Below, in pieces: positions 50,600 to 63,300 of a DNA stretch of 64,000 nucleotides. Below the pieces are notes generated by a model. The model was not told where the DNA came from, ran no database searches, and worked only from the letters and a program-made list of their open reading frames with translations. Position 1 is the stretch's first letter. Each line of letters opens with the position of its first letter. Made by a program: the position numbers and the translations under genes. Source of the DNA: Asterias rubens (Eukaryota > Echinodermata > Asteroidea > Forcipulatida > Asteriidae); contig NC_047063.1 in the NCBI RefSeq assembly GCF_902459465.1, positions 3,596,001-3,660,000 on the forward strand, read 5' to 3'.

Positions 50600-52560
50600 C
50601 TCTTCTTTTATGTTGGCCTTATTGAGGAACCCTTGTAATCCTCAAATAAAATTGGTCAATACAAATAATATCCACTGGAGCTGTTGTCATGGATGTTGCC
50701 ATGTTGAACTTGGCCTCACAGAAGATGTGTTTACTAAAAGCAGGTAAAGGCTGCTGATGGAGTAACACAAAAACAATTAAATTGAACTTATTATTTTGGT
50801 CTGTGGTAATACCATGTGTCTACTGGGTGATATTCTTTTGAGAACTTGTCCCGCTTTTATGCTCTATATTCTACTCAATTAAATTAAAATAAGGTCATAG
50901 AGATATAATCTCACCTGTGTTAGGACCATGTTAAACTTGATATGAATATCAAGTGTGTCTAATTTTTCCCTGTCCCTGCCTATATTGGCTCATCTGAGGA
51001 ATTCTTAATCTTTATAACAAGTCAATACAAATAATGTACCCTCTTATTTAGACCTGTTGTGGTGTTTACACAATGCGTGATGTGTTAACAGTAACTAGTA
51101 ATTTCACAGAGATATAATCTCACTTGTGTTAGGGTTTTGAGAAATCTTGGGTTGTAGGTTTTAATCTTTATGGTTCTCAGAATTCATTGTTGATGAGTTA
51201 TAGGTTTTAATCTTTGCATCAAGTGTCTAATCTCTTCCTGCTATTGACTCATCTGATGAATGCTTAAGCCCCATAATTGGTCAATACAACAGACTTTTCT
51301 TCATTATAGATGCAGCTGTTGTCATGTTTAACTTTGTGGTCTCTTTAGCAAATGTATTTTCTATTCCTTCATAATTAAAATTAGTTAGGTCATGAGATAT
51401 ATACTCACTTAAATCATTGTTGATGAGTTGTAGGTTTTAATCCTTGTAGCATGTATTTGCTAATCTCTTCCTGCCTACTTTACTCATCGGAGGATTCCTC
51501 AATCCTCATAATTGGTCAATACAAATAATATTATCCTCTCAATTAGAGCTGTAAAGTTTTTATACACTTTGTGGTCTCCATCAGGTAAATTCAGAGAAAA
51601 TCTCACTTGTGCTCTAAATCTAAGGGTTCGATAGCTTAGTTTTTGTATCAAGTGTATCTGATGTCTTCCTGCTGTTGGCTCATCTGAGGAATCCTTAATC
51701 CTCATTACAAATAATCTCTCAATGGATAGTGCTGTGGTTATGTTAAATGTTCGCGGTGTCCCTAGAAGGTGTGTTTGTTAATCATTTTAATATAATTAAA
51801 GGGAAATTTGTACGGTCATGAGATGTTCTTAGAAATCATTGTTGATGAGTTGTAAAGTTTTAATCTTTGTATTTGTCTGATCTCTTCCTATCTATATTGG
51901 CTTATCTGAGGAATTCTTAATCCTTATAGTTTGGTCAATACAATTATCTCTACTTTCTTCAGAAGACGATCAGAGCATACTGATCGAAACGTAACGTTGA
52001 AACCAACTGTGCTTTTCAGAACCACCCAAACTCATTTAGAGACAGTCATAACATGGTGTTACCGCAAAGCCTTTCCATACAATTAGTCTCCTCTTATTGA
52101 ATTTATGGTCTCCATTGAAGATGTGTATGTTAGTAATTTCATACATATGTAATCTCATTTGTGTTAGGGTTTTGAGAAATCATTGGTTTATATGGGTTGA
52201 AGGTCTTAATCGTTAGGATTCTGGGAAATTATGGTTGATTAATTTTAGGTTTGAATCTTTGTATCACATGTATCTGATCTCTTCATGCCATTGGCTCACT
52301 GAGGAACCCTTAATCCTCATAATTGGTCAATACAAATAACATCCTCTAATTTAGAGCAGTTAGTGTTTAAAAATCTTGTGGATTCCATTTCAGGTCATGG
52401 AAATATAATCTCATTTGTGTTTAATAGGGCTGTTAATAAATAATGGTTGATAGTTGTAGGTTTTAATCATTGCATCATATGGTGATCTCTCTGCCTATTG
52501 GCTCATCTTGTTATGGTGTAATAATGTTGTTTGTACATCATGTTTATTAAACATGTTATC
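50600..52560. repeat. Diverged long tandem repeat, unit about 200-330 bp
   Basis: The word set CTCACTTGTGTTAGGGTTTT, TTGATGAGTTGTAGGTTTTA, GGCTCATCTGAGGAAT, CTTAATCCTCATA and TTGGTCAATACAAATAATAT recurs at least seven times in the same order with much divergence and indels. Confidence 0.8.
51955..52085. mobile_element. Inserted fragment with CGATCAG/CTGATCG hairpin
   Basis: CGATCAG-AGCATA-CTGATCG is a perfect hairpin followed by AAACGTAACGTTGAAACC. It interrupts one tandem unit, and similar hairpin-plus-CGAAACGT sequences commonly accompany retroelement ends in invertebrates. Class uncertain. Confidence 0.4.
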
Positions 52561-52659
52561 TGTCACTTTATTTGGCCACCTGGGATTTCATATCCTCTTG
52601 GTGGAATTATTAATCCTCTATGTTGGCATGATGTCATAGCATCTGTTGAGAGTATACCA

Positions 52660-52800
52660 CTAATCTTATATACCGCCCTCTATTGACAACTTATGCATAA
52701 TGCAACTCATGTTTAGACTGAACATGACCCAAAGAGAAACAAGTAGAGAAGTCATTGCCTCTTTCCTTCAAGTCTCAATCTAATGAGCCCATAACAGCAT
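52660..52800. repeat. Duplicated segment, copy 2 (copy 1 at 48425-48590)
   Basis: ATCTTATATACCGCCCTCTA and following words as in copy 1. Confidence 0.8.
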
Positions 52801-53079
52801 CCACATACTAAGCTCTGTTTGTGGAAGTTCACAAGGCTCACTTGAGAACTTCTTAATTGTCAGTGTTTGTCCGAACCCCAGTTCCTTCTCAATAACTAAA
52901 CAATTAATGTTTTCTGTAACCGTGGTGATAGTTATGACTGGAAAATTAACTTTGCTTTAGTTTCTCATCTTTGTTTTTCTTTACATTGGCTTTATTTTGA
53001 GGAATTCTATTCTCAGTGTTTCAGCCAATATCATGAACAATTTCCTCAAAAGGAGTTAACTTTTTATACCATCCCTTGT

Positions 53080-54685
53080 GCTATCACTGGCAGGGTACAC
53101 ATTTGGTAATTGCCAAAGATCAGTATCCTCACTTGGTATAACAATAGCTCAAAATATTTCGAAATGATATGAGTGAACATTTAAAATGATTGATGAATTG
53201 CTGAATGAAAGTGATGATGGAGGACTGACAACTTTTAAAAACTCATTAATCGTAAATAAATGTAGGTTAAAAATACAAAATATCTTGTAACAATCATGAA
53301 ACATAAATAACTTGAACAGAAACACTACAGTCATACATGTACAATATACAAACCACTGAAAGCACCATTTCTTAGGGACTGAGACTTCTTCGATTCGAAC
53401 ATTTGCAAGAAGTACTTCATCATTTGACATTATCTTCATAATTAGCCATGCCAAGGCAGTTAAAGACTTCAAGATATTTTCTCAGGAATTGGACATCCAA
53501 GAAGCCACCTCCGAGATTTATTGAATGCACTGCACACTAACAATAACTGCCAATATTCTTTGGAACATTGTGAATCTACAATATTGTACGTAGGATTGCA
53601 ACAACAATTAGAGTTGAGTTCTCTAGCCCATGCAAGAACAATGTCTGCTGATTTTGGACTCTATAAAAGCTTAATCAATTGAGTTTTACTGATCTGATTA
53701 ATGTTTTGCCCTTCACTGATAAAATATAACAGCTCTTTATCATTGTATTAAAAGATAGATGTGTATATTATTTAGCTAATTTAATATTTTGGTAAACTCA
53801 TTGATTGAATTGAGACAATTCTCTAAAACTCATGTACGGCAAGATGCTTTCCATGGGACAAACAACTTTTAACATAAGAATGGAATTTTACGGATGAAAA
53901 ACCTCGAGTTGACAATATTTGTGCCAGCATGCTGACAATGTTACAGTGAGAAGTCAGGAATGGAAAGTCTATGTGAACAACACACTCAAGACATCTTTTT
54001 CTGTTGGATCACCTTAGGAGGAAAAGCCAAGCTTATCAAGATATGTGCCAGCAAATGAAATGTCTATGGAAATGTCTATGGAAAACAAATGTGTCTATTG
54101 GAAATGTCTATGGATATGTCTATGGAAGAAAAGCATGATCAGTATTGACAGTCAACACATATCATGTTTCAACTGCTTCTCATCACATGGCAGGATTCAT
54201 CGAGCTTATCAAGCAAGCTGTGCCAGATAAAGACAATATTACAGTGGAATTTTTTCTCTGTGGATTGATAATAAATGAACAAAGAAGTCAAACAATTATC
54301 ACTGACTTGTGCCAAAAGCAAGAAACAATAAACTTTAAGGGGAGAACAGTGAAAACAATACACAATGCAACATACACAAACGATGGACACTCAGTCAAAC
54401 AAACAAAAACACAAAATATGTCAACATCATTGAAATATAACAATTACATGTTAATTAATTTTTTATTTAAATGTCAATTTAATAAACTATTTTTACCAAT
54501 TTAAAGGAAGGATGATGAATGAAGTGATTGAAATAGTGTGGGGGTATTGGTACCTTCCAATACCAAGTGTCTGAGCACTGAGGGAAGTAATTGGTCATCC
54601 CACTTACTTTCTCCTCATGTGGGTCACCCCCCCCCCCCTCCACCCCCACCCCCAAACTTTATTCTGTTCTGGTTGGACATACATC
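53080..54685. repeat. Direct segmental duplication, left copy
   Basis: Matches 59545-61030 in order: TTTAAAATGATTGATGAATT, TAGCCATGCCAAGGCA, ATTTTCTCAGGAATTGGA, TGCACTGCACACTAACAA, GATGCTTTCCA, CAATGGACACTCAG-type words and TTACTTTCTCCTCA then a C-run. No ORF is shared with conserved frame. The left edge carries an eroded MITE end (TTGGTAATTGCCAAAGATCA). Confidence 0.88.
54055..54132. repeat. ATGTCTATGGAA minisatellite
   Basis: Twelve-base unit repeated about five times with small changes; shorter in the right-hand segmental copy near 60480-60520. Confidence 0.8.
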
Positions 54686-54829
54686 CTTTTTTCGTCTGTT
54701 TCAACTGGTGGACATTTCTCATTCTTCTCTTTAACTGATGGGCCATTCCGTCTTCTCCATATCGGGTAGTCATCTTGGTCAACTTTGAACTGGTGGACTA
54801 GTGCAGCAGGTAGATGGAATTGGCTTAAG

Positions 54830-57800
54830 GACCCATCTTTACTATGTATTAAAGCCTTTTAAAATGGACCCATCTTTGAAGGTATATGGACCCGTCTTTT
54901 CTAGTACGAAATACCATGGACCCTGTTTTAAGGCATATAGACCCATCTTTACTATGTATTAAGTCCTATATGGACCCATCATTTAAAACCTATGAACCCA
55001 TCTTGGCATCTGTGGATCCATCTTTTAAGGCATCTATGGACCCATCTTAGTTCTATAGGCTTATGGACCCATTTTTAAAGGCCTATAGAGCCATCTTAAC
55101 TATGTATTAAGGTTTATATATGGATCCATCTTGACTATGTATAAGGCCTATTGACCCATGCATCTTTACTTGCATCAATGCCTATATGGACCAATGTTTT
55201 ATTGAAGGCATGGACCCAAATTTATTATGTACGTAATATGGACCCATCTTCTTAAGGCCTATTGACCCATCTTAACCCGGATTAGTAGGGCACATTGACC
55301 CCTTAATGAACCCATATTTTAAGGCAATTGACCTATCTTACCTGTGTATTAATTAAGGCTTATGGAACCATTTTTTATGGCCTGTGGACCCACATTTATG
55401 TATAAGGACCTATAGTATGTGGACCCATCTTCTAAGGCTTGGACCCATTTTCACTTGTTTTAAGGCCTTTGTGGTCCCATATTTTAAGGCAATAGACCTA
55501 TCTTTACATGTGTATTAAGGCATATGGACCCATCTTTATGTATAAGGACCTATAGTATGTGGACCCATTTGGGCCTATGGGCCCATCTTTTTCATGTTTT
55601 AAGGCCTGTATGAACCCATCTTCAAGACCTGATGGACCCGTCTTTACTATGCAGCAAGACCTATAAGGCCTATGGACCCAAGTTTACTATGTAGTAAGGT
55701 ATATATGGACCCATCTTCTTAAGGCCTTTAGACCCATTAAGACCGGTATTAAGGCAAATTGACCCGTTTTTAAGGCCTATAGGGACCCATATTTTAAGGC
55801 AATGTGCCCTATAAGGCTCATCTGGTGGACCCATTTTTTAAAGGCCTATGACCCATTTTTTAAAGGCCTATGACCCATTTTTTTAAAGGCCTATGGACCC
55901 ATCTTTACTATTTATTAAGACCTATGGATCCATCTTTTAAGGCCTATATGGACCCATATTTTAAGGCAATGGACCTATATCTTTACATGTGCATTATAAG
56001 CCTCATGGACCCATTTTTTCAAGGTCTATGGCCAATTTTTCAAGTCTTATGGACCCATCTTTGTGTATTGACCCATCTTTTAAGGCCTATATGGACCCAT
56101 ATTTTAAGGCAATTGACCTGTATCTTTACCTGTGCATTACAAGGCTCATCTGATGGATCCATTTTTTTTAAGGCATATGGACCCTTTTTTTTAAAGGCCT
56201 ATGAACCCATCTTTACTATTTCTTTAGACCTATATATGGACCCATCTTTTAAAGCCTGTATGGACCTATAGTATGTGGACCCATCTTCTAAGGCTTGGAC
56301 CCATTTTACTTGTTTTAAGGCCTTTATGGTCCCTCATTTTAAGGCAATAGACCTATCTTTACCTGGAGGCATATGGACTCATCTTTATGTATAAGAACCT
56401 ATTAGTATGTGGACACATTTTCCAAGGCCTATGAGCCTATCTTTATCATGTTTAAGGCCTGTATGAACCCATCTTCAAGACCTGATGGACCCGTCTTTAC
56501 TATGCAGCAAGACCTATAAGGCCTATGGACCCAAATTTACTATGTAGTAAGGTATATATGGACCCATCTTCTTAAGGCATTTAGACCCATTAAGACCGGT
56601 ATTAAGGCAAATGGACCCGTTTTTAAGGCCTATAGGGACCCATATTTTAAGGCAATGTGCCCTATAAGGCTCATCTGGTGGACCCATTTTTTAAAGGCCT
56701 ATGACCCATTTTTTTAAAGGCCTATGGACCCATCTTTACTATTTATTAAGACCTATGGATCCATCTTTTAAGGCATATATGGACCCATATTTTAAGACAA
56801 TGGACCTATATCTTTACATGTGCATTATAAGCCTCATGGACCCATTTTTCCAAGGTCTATGGACCAATTTTTCAAGTCTTATGGACCCATCTTTGTGTAT
56901 TGACCCATCTTTTAAGGCCTATATGGACCCATATTTTAAGGCAATTGACCTGTATCTTTACCTGTGCATTACAAGGCTCATCTGATGGATCCATTTTTTT
57001 TAAGGCATATGGACCCTTTTTTTTAAAGGCCTATGAACCCATCTTTACTATTTCTTAAGACCTATATATGGACCTATCTTTTAAAGCCTGTATGGACCTA
57101 TAGTATGTGGACCCATCTTCTAAGGCTTGGACCCATTTTACTTGTTTTAAGGCCTTTATGGTCCCTCATTTTAAGGCAATAGACCTATCTTTACCTGGAG
57201 GCATATGGACTCATCTTTATGTATAAGAACCTATTAGTATGTGGACACATTTTCCAAGGCCTATGAGCCTATCTTTATCATGTTTAAGGCCTGTATGAAC
57301 CCATCTTCAAGACCTGATGGACCCGTCTTTACTATGCAGCAAGACCTATAAGGCCTATGGACCCAAGTTTACTATGTAGTAAGGTATATATGGACCCATC
57401 TTCTTAAGGCCTTTAGACCCATTAAGACCGGTATTAAGGCAAATGGACCCGTTTTTAAGGCCTATAGGGACCCATATTTTAAGGCAATGTGCCCTATAAG
57501 GCTCATCTGGTGGACCCATTTTTTAAAGGCCTATGACCCATTTTTTTAAAGGCCTATGGACCCATCTTTACTATTTATTAAGACCTATGGATCCATCTTT
57601 TAAGATGGACCCATATTTTAAGGCAATGGACCTAAATCTTTACATGTGCATTATAAGCCTCATGGACCCATTTTTTCAAGGTCTATGGACCAATTTTTCA
57701 AGTCTTTTTTTTTATGGACCCATCTTTGTGTATGGACCCATCTTTTAAGGCCTATATGGACCCATATTTTAAGGCAATGGACCTATATCTTTACATGTGC

Positions 57801-58700
57801 ATTATAAGCCTCATGGACCCATTTTTCCAAGGTCTATGGACCAATTTTTCAAGTCTTATGGACCCATCTTTGTGTATTGACCCATCTTTTAAGGCCTATA
57901 TGGACCCATATTTTAAGGCAATTGACCTGTATCTTTACCTGTGCATTACAAGGCTCATCTGATGGACCCATTTTTTTAAGGCATATGGACCCTTTTTTTT
58001 AAAGGCCTATGAACCCATCTTTACTATTTCTTAAGACCTATATATGGACCCATCTTTTAAAGCCTGTATGGACCTATAGTATGTGGACCCATCTTCTAAG
58101 GCTTGGACCCATTTTACTTGTTTTAAGGCCTTTATGGTCCCTCATTTTAAGGCAATAGACCTATCTTTACCTGGAGGCATATGGACTCATCTTTATGTAT
58201 AAGAACCTATTAGTATGTGGACACATTTTCCAAGGCCTATGAGCCCATCTTTATCATGTTTAAGGCCTGTATGGACCCATCTTTAAGACCCGATGGACCC
58301 GTCTTTACTATGCATCAATGCCTATATGAACCCATCTTGTAAAGCCTATGGACCCAAATTTACTATGTGTTATGGTCTATTTGAGACATCTTCTTAAGAC
58401 CTATTTGTTATTTACCTGTATTAAGGCATGGACCCATTTTTCAAGGCATAGTGGCCCCATTTTTACTATGTATTAATAAGACCTATATGGATAAACATTA
58501 ATATGGACCCATATGGACCCATCTGCTGTAGGCCTATTTGGACCCATCTTTTGAGGCCTATGTAAATAAAACCCATTTTTACTTGTTTTAAGGCCTATTA
58601 TGGACCCATATTTTAAGGCATATGGACCCAGTTTTACTTGTAAGGCCTATATGGACCCATCTTCGAAGGCCTGTGATCCCAGTACGTAATGTAAGGCTGT
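54830..58700. repeat. GGACCCAT satellite with 831/832-bp higher-order repeat
   Basis: Basic words TATGGACCCATCTTT and TTTTAAGGCCTATATGGACC recur every 24-40 bp. From about 55450 to 58300 a block of 831-832 bp is repeated three times (equivalent points at 55870, 56701, 57533), and a sub-block of about 180 bp is repeated once more in the third copy (57600 and 57720). Outside the block the repeats are more diverged. Confidence 0.92.
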
Positions 58701-59110
58701 AATGCCTCCTTGTATATCTTAACGTTAAGGCCATCACTTTTTTAATCATAATTTTTTCAGTTTGTATACGCACGGTATAGGCCTACTGTACATCTGGTTT
58801 TAAAATCATAGAAGTTGTGGTGGCATTTTAATTGGTTTTAGCCTTTTTGTCTTATCTGTCACTTTCTTAGGCTCTGTGATTTCTTATCCCCATCATTGTT
58901 GATGCGTACATTAGATTTGATTTCAACTAATGTTAAAGTGTGGAAATGGCTGAGTAACTCAACATCACTTGTTTTGTTACTTTTCCTTCCTCTAGAGGAA
59001 TTCTCAGCCCTTTAATGTTGGCAAGTTTCTTAAAATTTACTTAGTGTACTGAACTTTACCCTTGCTTACCCTAAAAGGTAAGGCAACTTTTAATATAACT
59101 TTTTATAATT
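58701..59110. other. Spacer between satellite and right duplication
   Basis: A/T-rich, no feature recognised. Confidence 0.5.
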
Positions 59111-59420
59111 TGGGGGGCTAATCATCCTTACTCGCAGCTAAGAGCTGAATTGCGAAGGATGCAGCTACAACATGTTCAAGAAGCAGGCATGTAAGCACGC
59201 CCATCAACCCATTATGACCACGGAGCACCGCCAAGATCGAAAGTGTTTGATTTTTCCCGAGGGAGGAAAACAGGATTGTCTTGAAAACCTTCATGGCACA
59301 ACAGAGAACCAACGCACAACTCGACTCACATATGGCCCTGGTCGGGATTTGGACCTGGGACGCCTTGGTGAGAGGGGAGCACACTTTGCGCACACAAGCC
59401 AACCATGCCATGGTACATAG
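59110..59420 (-). mobile_element. tRNA-derived SINE, probable
   Basis: The minus strand starts CCATGGCATGGTTGGCTTGT (A-box region), with GGTCCAAATCCCGACC (B-box) about 60 nt later, then an unrelated body containing CTCCCTCGGGAAAAATCAAA. G/C content is above its surroundings. Confidence 0.55.
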
Positions 59421-59544
59421 TGGTTGAAACTCATGGAGCTTTTTTTATAACCAGTCTGTCTCAGCCTTTCTGTCTTCTGTGGCTCAAATGAGAACTTTTT
59501 AAAACTTCTCATCCACCAAGAAAATCCCACTTTGTTTACCCTTA

Positions 59545-61030
59545 TGCCATCCCACTTTTTTGGGAAGTTGCCAAAGACCATCCTCACCTGGTGCATTACA
59601 AGTGATTTTCAAAATGATGTGAGTGAATGTTTAAAATGATTGATGAATTGCTGAATGAAAGTGATAATAGGGGACTTACTATACTTTTGAAACTTACTAA
59701 CGGTAAAAAATGTAGGTTAAAAATAAAAAACATCTCGTAACAATCATCAAACATCAACATCTTGAACAAAAACAGTGCAGTCATACATACCTACAAATAA
59801 ACAGACCATTTAAACACTATTTCTTAAGGTCTGAGACTTCTTCGATTCAAACATTAATTTTGAGGACTACTTCTTCATTTGACAGCGTCTTCTACTTTAG
59901 CCATGCCAAGGCAATTAAAGACTTCAGGATATTTTCTCAGGAATTGGAAATCCAAAAAGCCACCTGCGAGATTTATTGGATGCACTGCACACTAACAAAA
60001 GTGAAAGGGAATGCGCCAATTCTTTGGAACATGTGAATCTACAATTATCGGATTGTTTGAAACACTACATAATTGAGTTTTCTATACCCACGAACAATGT
60101 CTGATGATTTTGGACTCTTAAAACAATATGATAAACTGTGCATTCATAATTTACTTTTTGCTTTTCTAACATTTTAATATCAGTACTTTATCATTGCATA
60201 AAAATATGAATATGTATTCATGTATTTAAAACGGTTATTTATTTAATATTTTGGTAGTGGGCATGAAAGAGACAATCTTTAAAACACTTTTAAGGCAAGA
60301 TGCTTTCCAGGGGAAAAGCTTTCCAGGATGAATACTATCCTCAAGTTGTCAAGATTTGTGGAAGCAACTGACATTGTTACAGTGAACAGAACTTAACAAA
60401 CTCAAGGCAGTTTTGACAAGTCCCCCAGGAGGAAAACCCATCATCAAGTTTATCAAGATATAGACCAGCAAATGAAAATTTTCTATGGAAGAAATGTGTC
60501 TGTGGAAATGTCTATGGAAAAAAGAAGAATCCGCATTGAAAGTCAACACATGTACTCAACTGCTTCATGAAAAACTTGACAGCACATGACAACTTTACAA
60601 TGGAAAATGTTCTGTGGATTGACAATAAATGAACTAAGAAGCCAGGATAAACATTTACACTGACTTGTGCCAAGAGCAAAAAAACAATAAACTTTAAGGA
60701 GAGCGAACAGTGACTTACACAAAACAAACATAATGCAACATTCACAAACAATGGACACTCAGTCAAACAAAACAAAACATGTAAACATTATTAAATGCAA
60801 CATTTATTATATTAAATAAACAACATAGGCATATTAAATAGTTAAGTAACAAATCTTGAAGGATGGATGATAACTGAAGTGATGGAAATAGCGTGTGATG
60901 TACTTTCCATACAAGTAATTCAACGCTGTGTTGAAAGTAATGGGTCATCCCTCTTACTTTCTCCTCACATCTAATGGGTCCCCCCCCCCCCTACACACGT
61001 ACCCACACTTTCTTCTCTTCTGGCCAGGTC
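59545..61030. repeat. Direct segmental duplication, right copy
   Basis: Same order of blocks as 53080-54685 with frequent indels and substitutions, including the terminal CTTACTTTCTCCTCACAT and C-run. Old duplication flanking the satellite. Confidence 0.88.
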
Positions 61031-61744
61031 ATCTGTCTCAGAATGTTCTCTTTAACTTGTGGGGTCATTTTGCAACTTAGAGCTGAAGCATCTTCACTTC
61101 CTTTTAGCACTTTGTGAAACTGGCTTGTGAAACAACACCAACATCTCAATTGAACCTTATAACTACATAACTTGTTCAACTTCTTAAGTCCTTAACAACT
61201 TTGGTATGAAAAAGATGGATGCTGGGTAGCAATTGAGTATTGTACTTTCACAGCCAGATCACCCCAGAGTGAAAGTACAATGAATGAAAATGAAGAGGTA
61301 ACTTGAGATTAACAATTATTTATTTATTTATTATTAAGGTTAAAGAAATTGAATACAGTACAAAAAACACATACACAACAATAATAACACAGCAAAAATA
61401 CATTTGGACCATCAAACACTACACAAAATATTCATGTTCAGAGAACTCGGAGAACCAATTTAAGAGAATTCAGTGAAACAAGATTGCCAAGCTCTTGTAT
61501 GACTCAAGAAACAGTAAGGATGTGTTCTGAACTATATGCATCAAGTTCATTGGAAATGCCTGCAAGGCTGTTATGGAAATACAGTCTCAACACAGCCTCA
61601 GCTCAAGAATGTGAAAGAAATCTTCTCTCTATTCCCATGGAAATGATAAACAACTTCAAGAGGACATAAACGGTCTAAGATATTTGTTCAAAAACTATGG
61701 TTTGCTGTTGGTTTTGTCAATAAATGATTTGAAATGAAGTCTAT
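61031..61744. other. No gene seen
   Basis: A/T-rich, with a short (TTTA)n stretch near 61317-61335. Nothing else recognised. Confidence 0.5.
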
Positions 61745-62090
61745 GAAGGATATATTTATCATTTTTAAATGATAACAGGTGGAACATGTAAACATGTTGT
61801 CAGTGTATTGTTTAGAATCAATGGTTTAATACTTGATAATAATCATATTGTAATACATGGTGAACATTTTGTATTTTTAAGAAAAAGAGGCTGCAACTGC
61901 ATAAAGCAGTTTTTCCCCTTTAATCGTTTTAAATGACAACAGGTGGAACAAACATCTTGTCTGTGTAATCAATCAATTTACTCTGTGGTCTATTACTTGA
62001 TAGTAATCATACTGTAATACACTTGGTGAATATGTTGTATTTTATGAAAAAGGCTGCAACTGCATAAAGCAATCCCCCTCCCCCTATAAT
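61745..62090. repeat. About 165-bp tandem duplication
   Basis: AACAGGTGGAACA, GGTNTANTACTTGATA and GGCTGCAACTGCATAAAGCA occur twice in order, at about 61775 and 61938. Confidence 0.85.
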
Positions 62091-62559
62091 TATTTCTAGA
62101 AAAAAATACTATGTGGTTTACATGCATTATTGATTATACACTAAGATCGAATAGCGCCCTCTATAGACACAACAACATTTTGTTTGTTTGTGGTGAGGGC
62201 AAAAGGAGTATGGTGTCCATAAAGTTTGTTGATTATTTTAATTGAAGAGGTTTTCAAATCAAAATTAAATTGACGGTGTTGAATTTGTAAATAAAATGTG
62301 TAAACAAAATTGAAATAAAAACAAATAATATGAAAACGACAGTTCTACCACCAAGTTGCTGAGGATTTGATAAAGAATCACCGTTACACTCAAAGGTAAT
62401 TACACTATTTATTTTTTAAAATACCACCATATTGTTTCTGCAGCAAACAGTTTTATTCAAGACTCAATTGATGCATGCCTGTTCATCCATGTAACTTAAT
62501 TTAGCCTAGATAGTATTTGCTGAGATTTTAGGCCTACCTCTTAAAACACAATTCTTTAA

Positions 62560-63300
62560 ATTGATTCAAGATTACACTTGCTTCATTTTATGAAGGGCTA
62601 CATGGTAATTACCTTTTAGTCTGTAATTTCAAGAAAATAATGGCATAAAAGTAGATTATTTTTAAACAGATGACAAGTCTAATCCATATTTCTGAGAAAT
62701 ATTAATTTGAAGTAGGTTTAATAACTATCTTTACCCCCGAAATTTTATCCTGTTTCCTTGAAATAGGTCTCAACTTGACTGTTTACAAAAAATAAAATAA
62801 ATAAATTAATAATTAAAGCCTACAAATAAGATTATTTTTCCAAAAGATGATTTATAAGCTTAACATCATAATACTTTCAGTTTTATAAGTAGGATAATTA
62901 CTATTTTTTAAAATGCATTGCCTCTTTTCTTGAAGTAGGCCTACATTAAAACGTTTATAATTGCAATACATAAAAAAATAAAAATAAAGTAAGATTGAGG
63001 CCTAAAATTAGATGGTATAGATGAGAGTCTAACAACAAAATACATTTCTTCTAATTAATATGAATTAGATGAAAAGTATTACCCCATTTTTTTCTTCAAA
63101 ACTCCATTCCACGTCTTCCTTGAAGTAGTATAGGTAAATTTTAATCAGAATTTGACCAACATCAAAATAATGTATAAGCCTAAAATAAAATTATTTCCCC
63201 ATTTCCCCTTTGAACACCAAAATCGTTTTCCTAGAAATAGTATGAAGTGATGACATTTTCTTAGGCCTAATAATGGGATTATACCTATAATGTTTGTAGA
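62560..63300. repeat. Diverged tandem repeat, about 180 bp
   Basis: TTTCCTTGAAATAGG/CTTGAAGTAGGCCTAC-type blocks recur four times among A/T-rich spacers with TTATTTTTCCAAAAG or TATTTCCCCATTT. Highly diverged. Confidence 0.55.

Larger units (their letters stand above)
49545..53079. other. A/T-rich region, no gene seen
   Basis: Mostly the diverged tandem repeat at 50600-52560 and flanking A/T-rich sequence. A short (CTGAA)n-like run lies at 50179-50200. Confidence 0.6.

Noticed and set aside
51955-52010. Hammerhead ribozyme near CTGATCGAAACG
   Set aside because: The conserved CTGATGA core and three-helix layout are absent; only a simple hairpin is present.
55870-57962. Repeated ORFs beginning MTHFFKGLWTHLYY
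   Set aside because: By-products of the GGACCCAT satellite; frame is not maintained across units.
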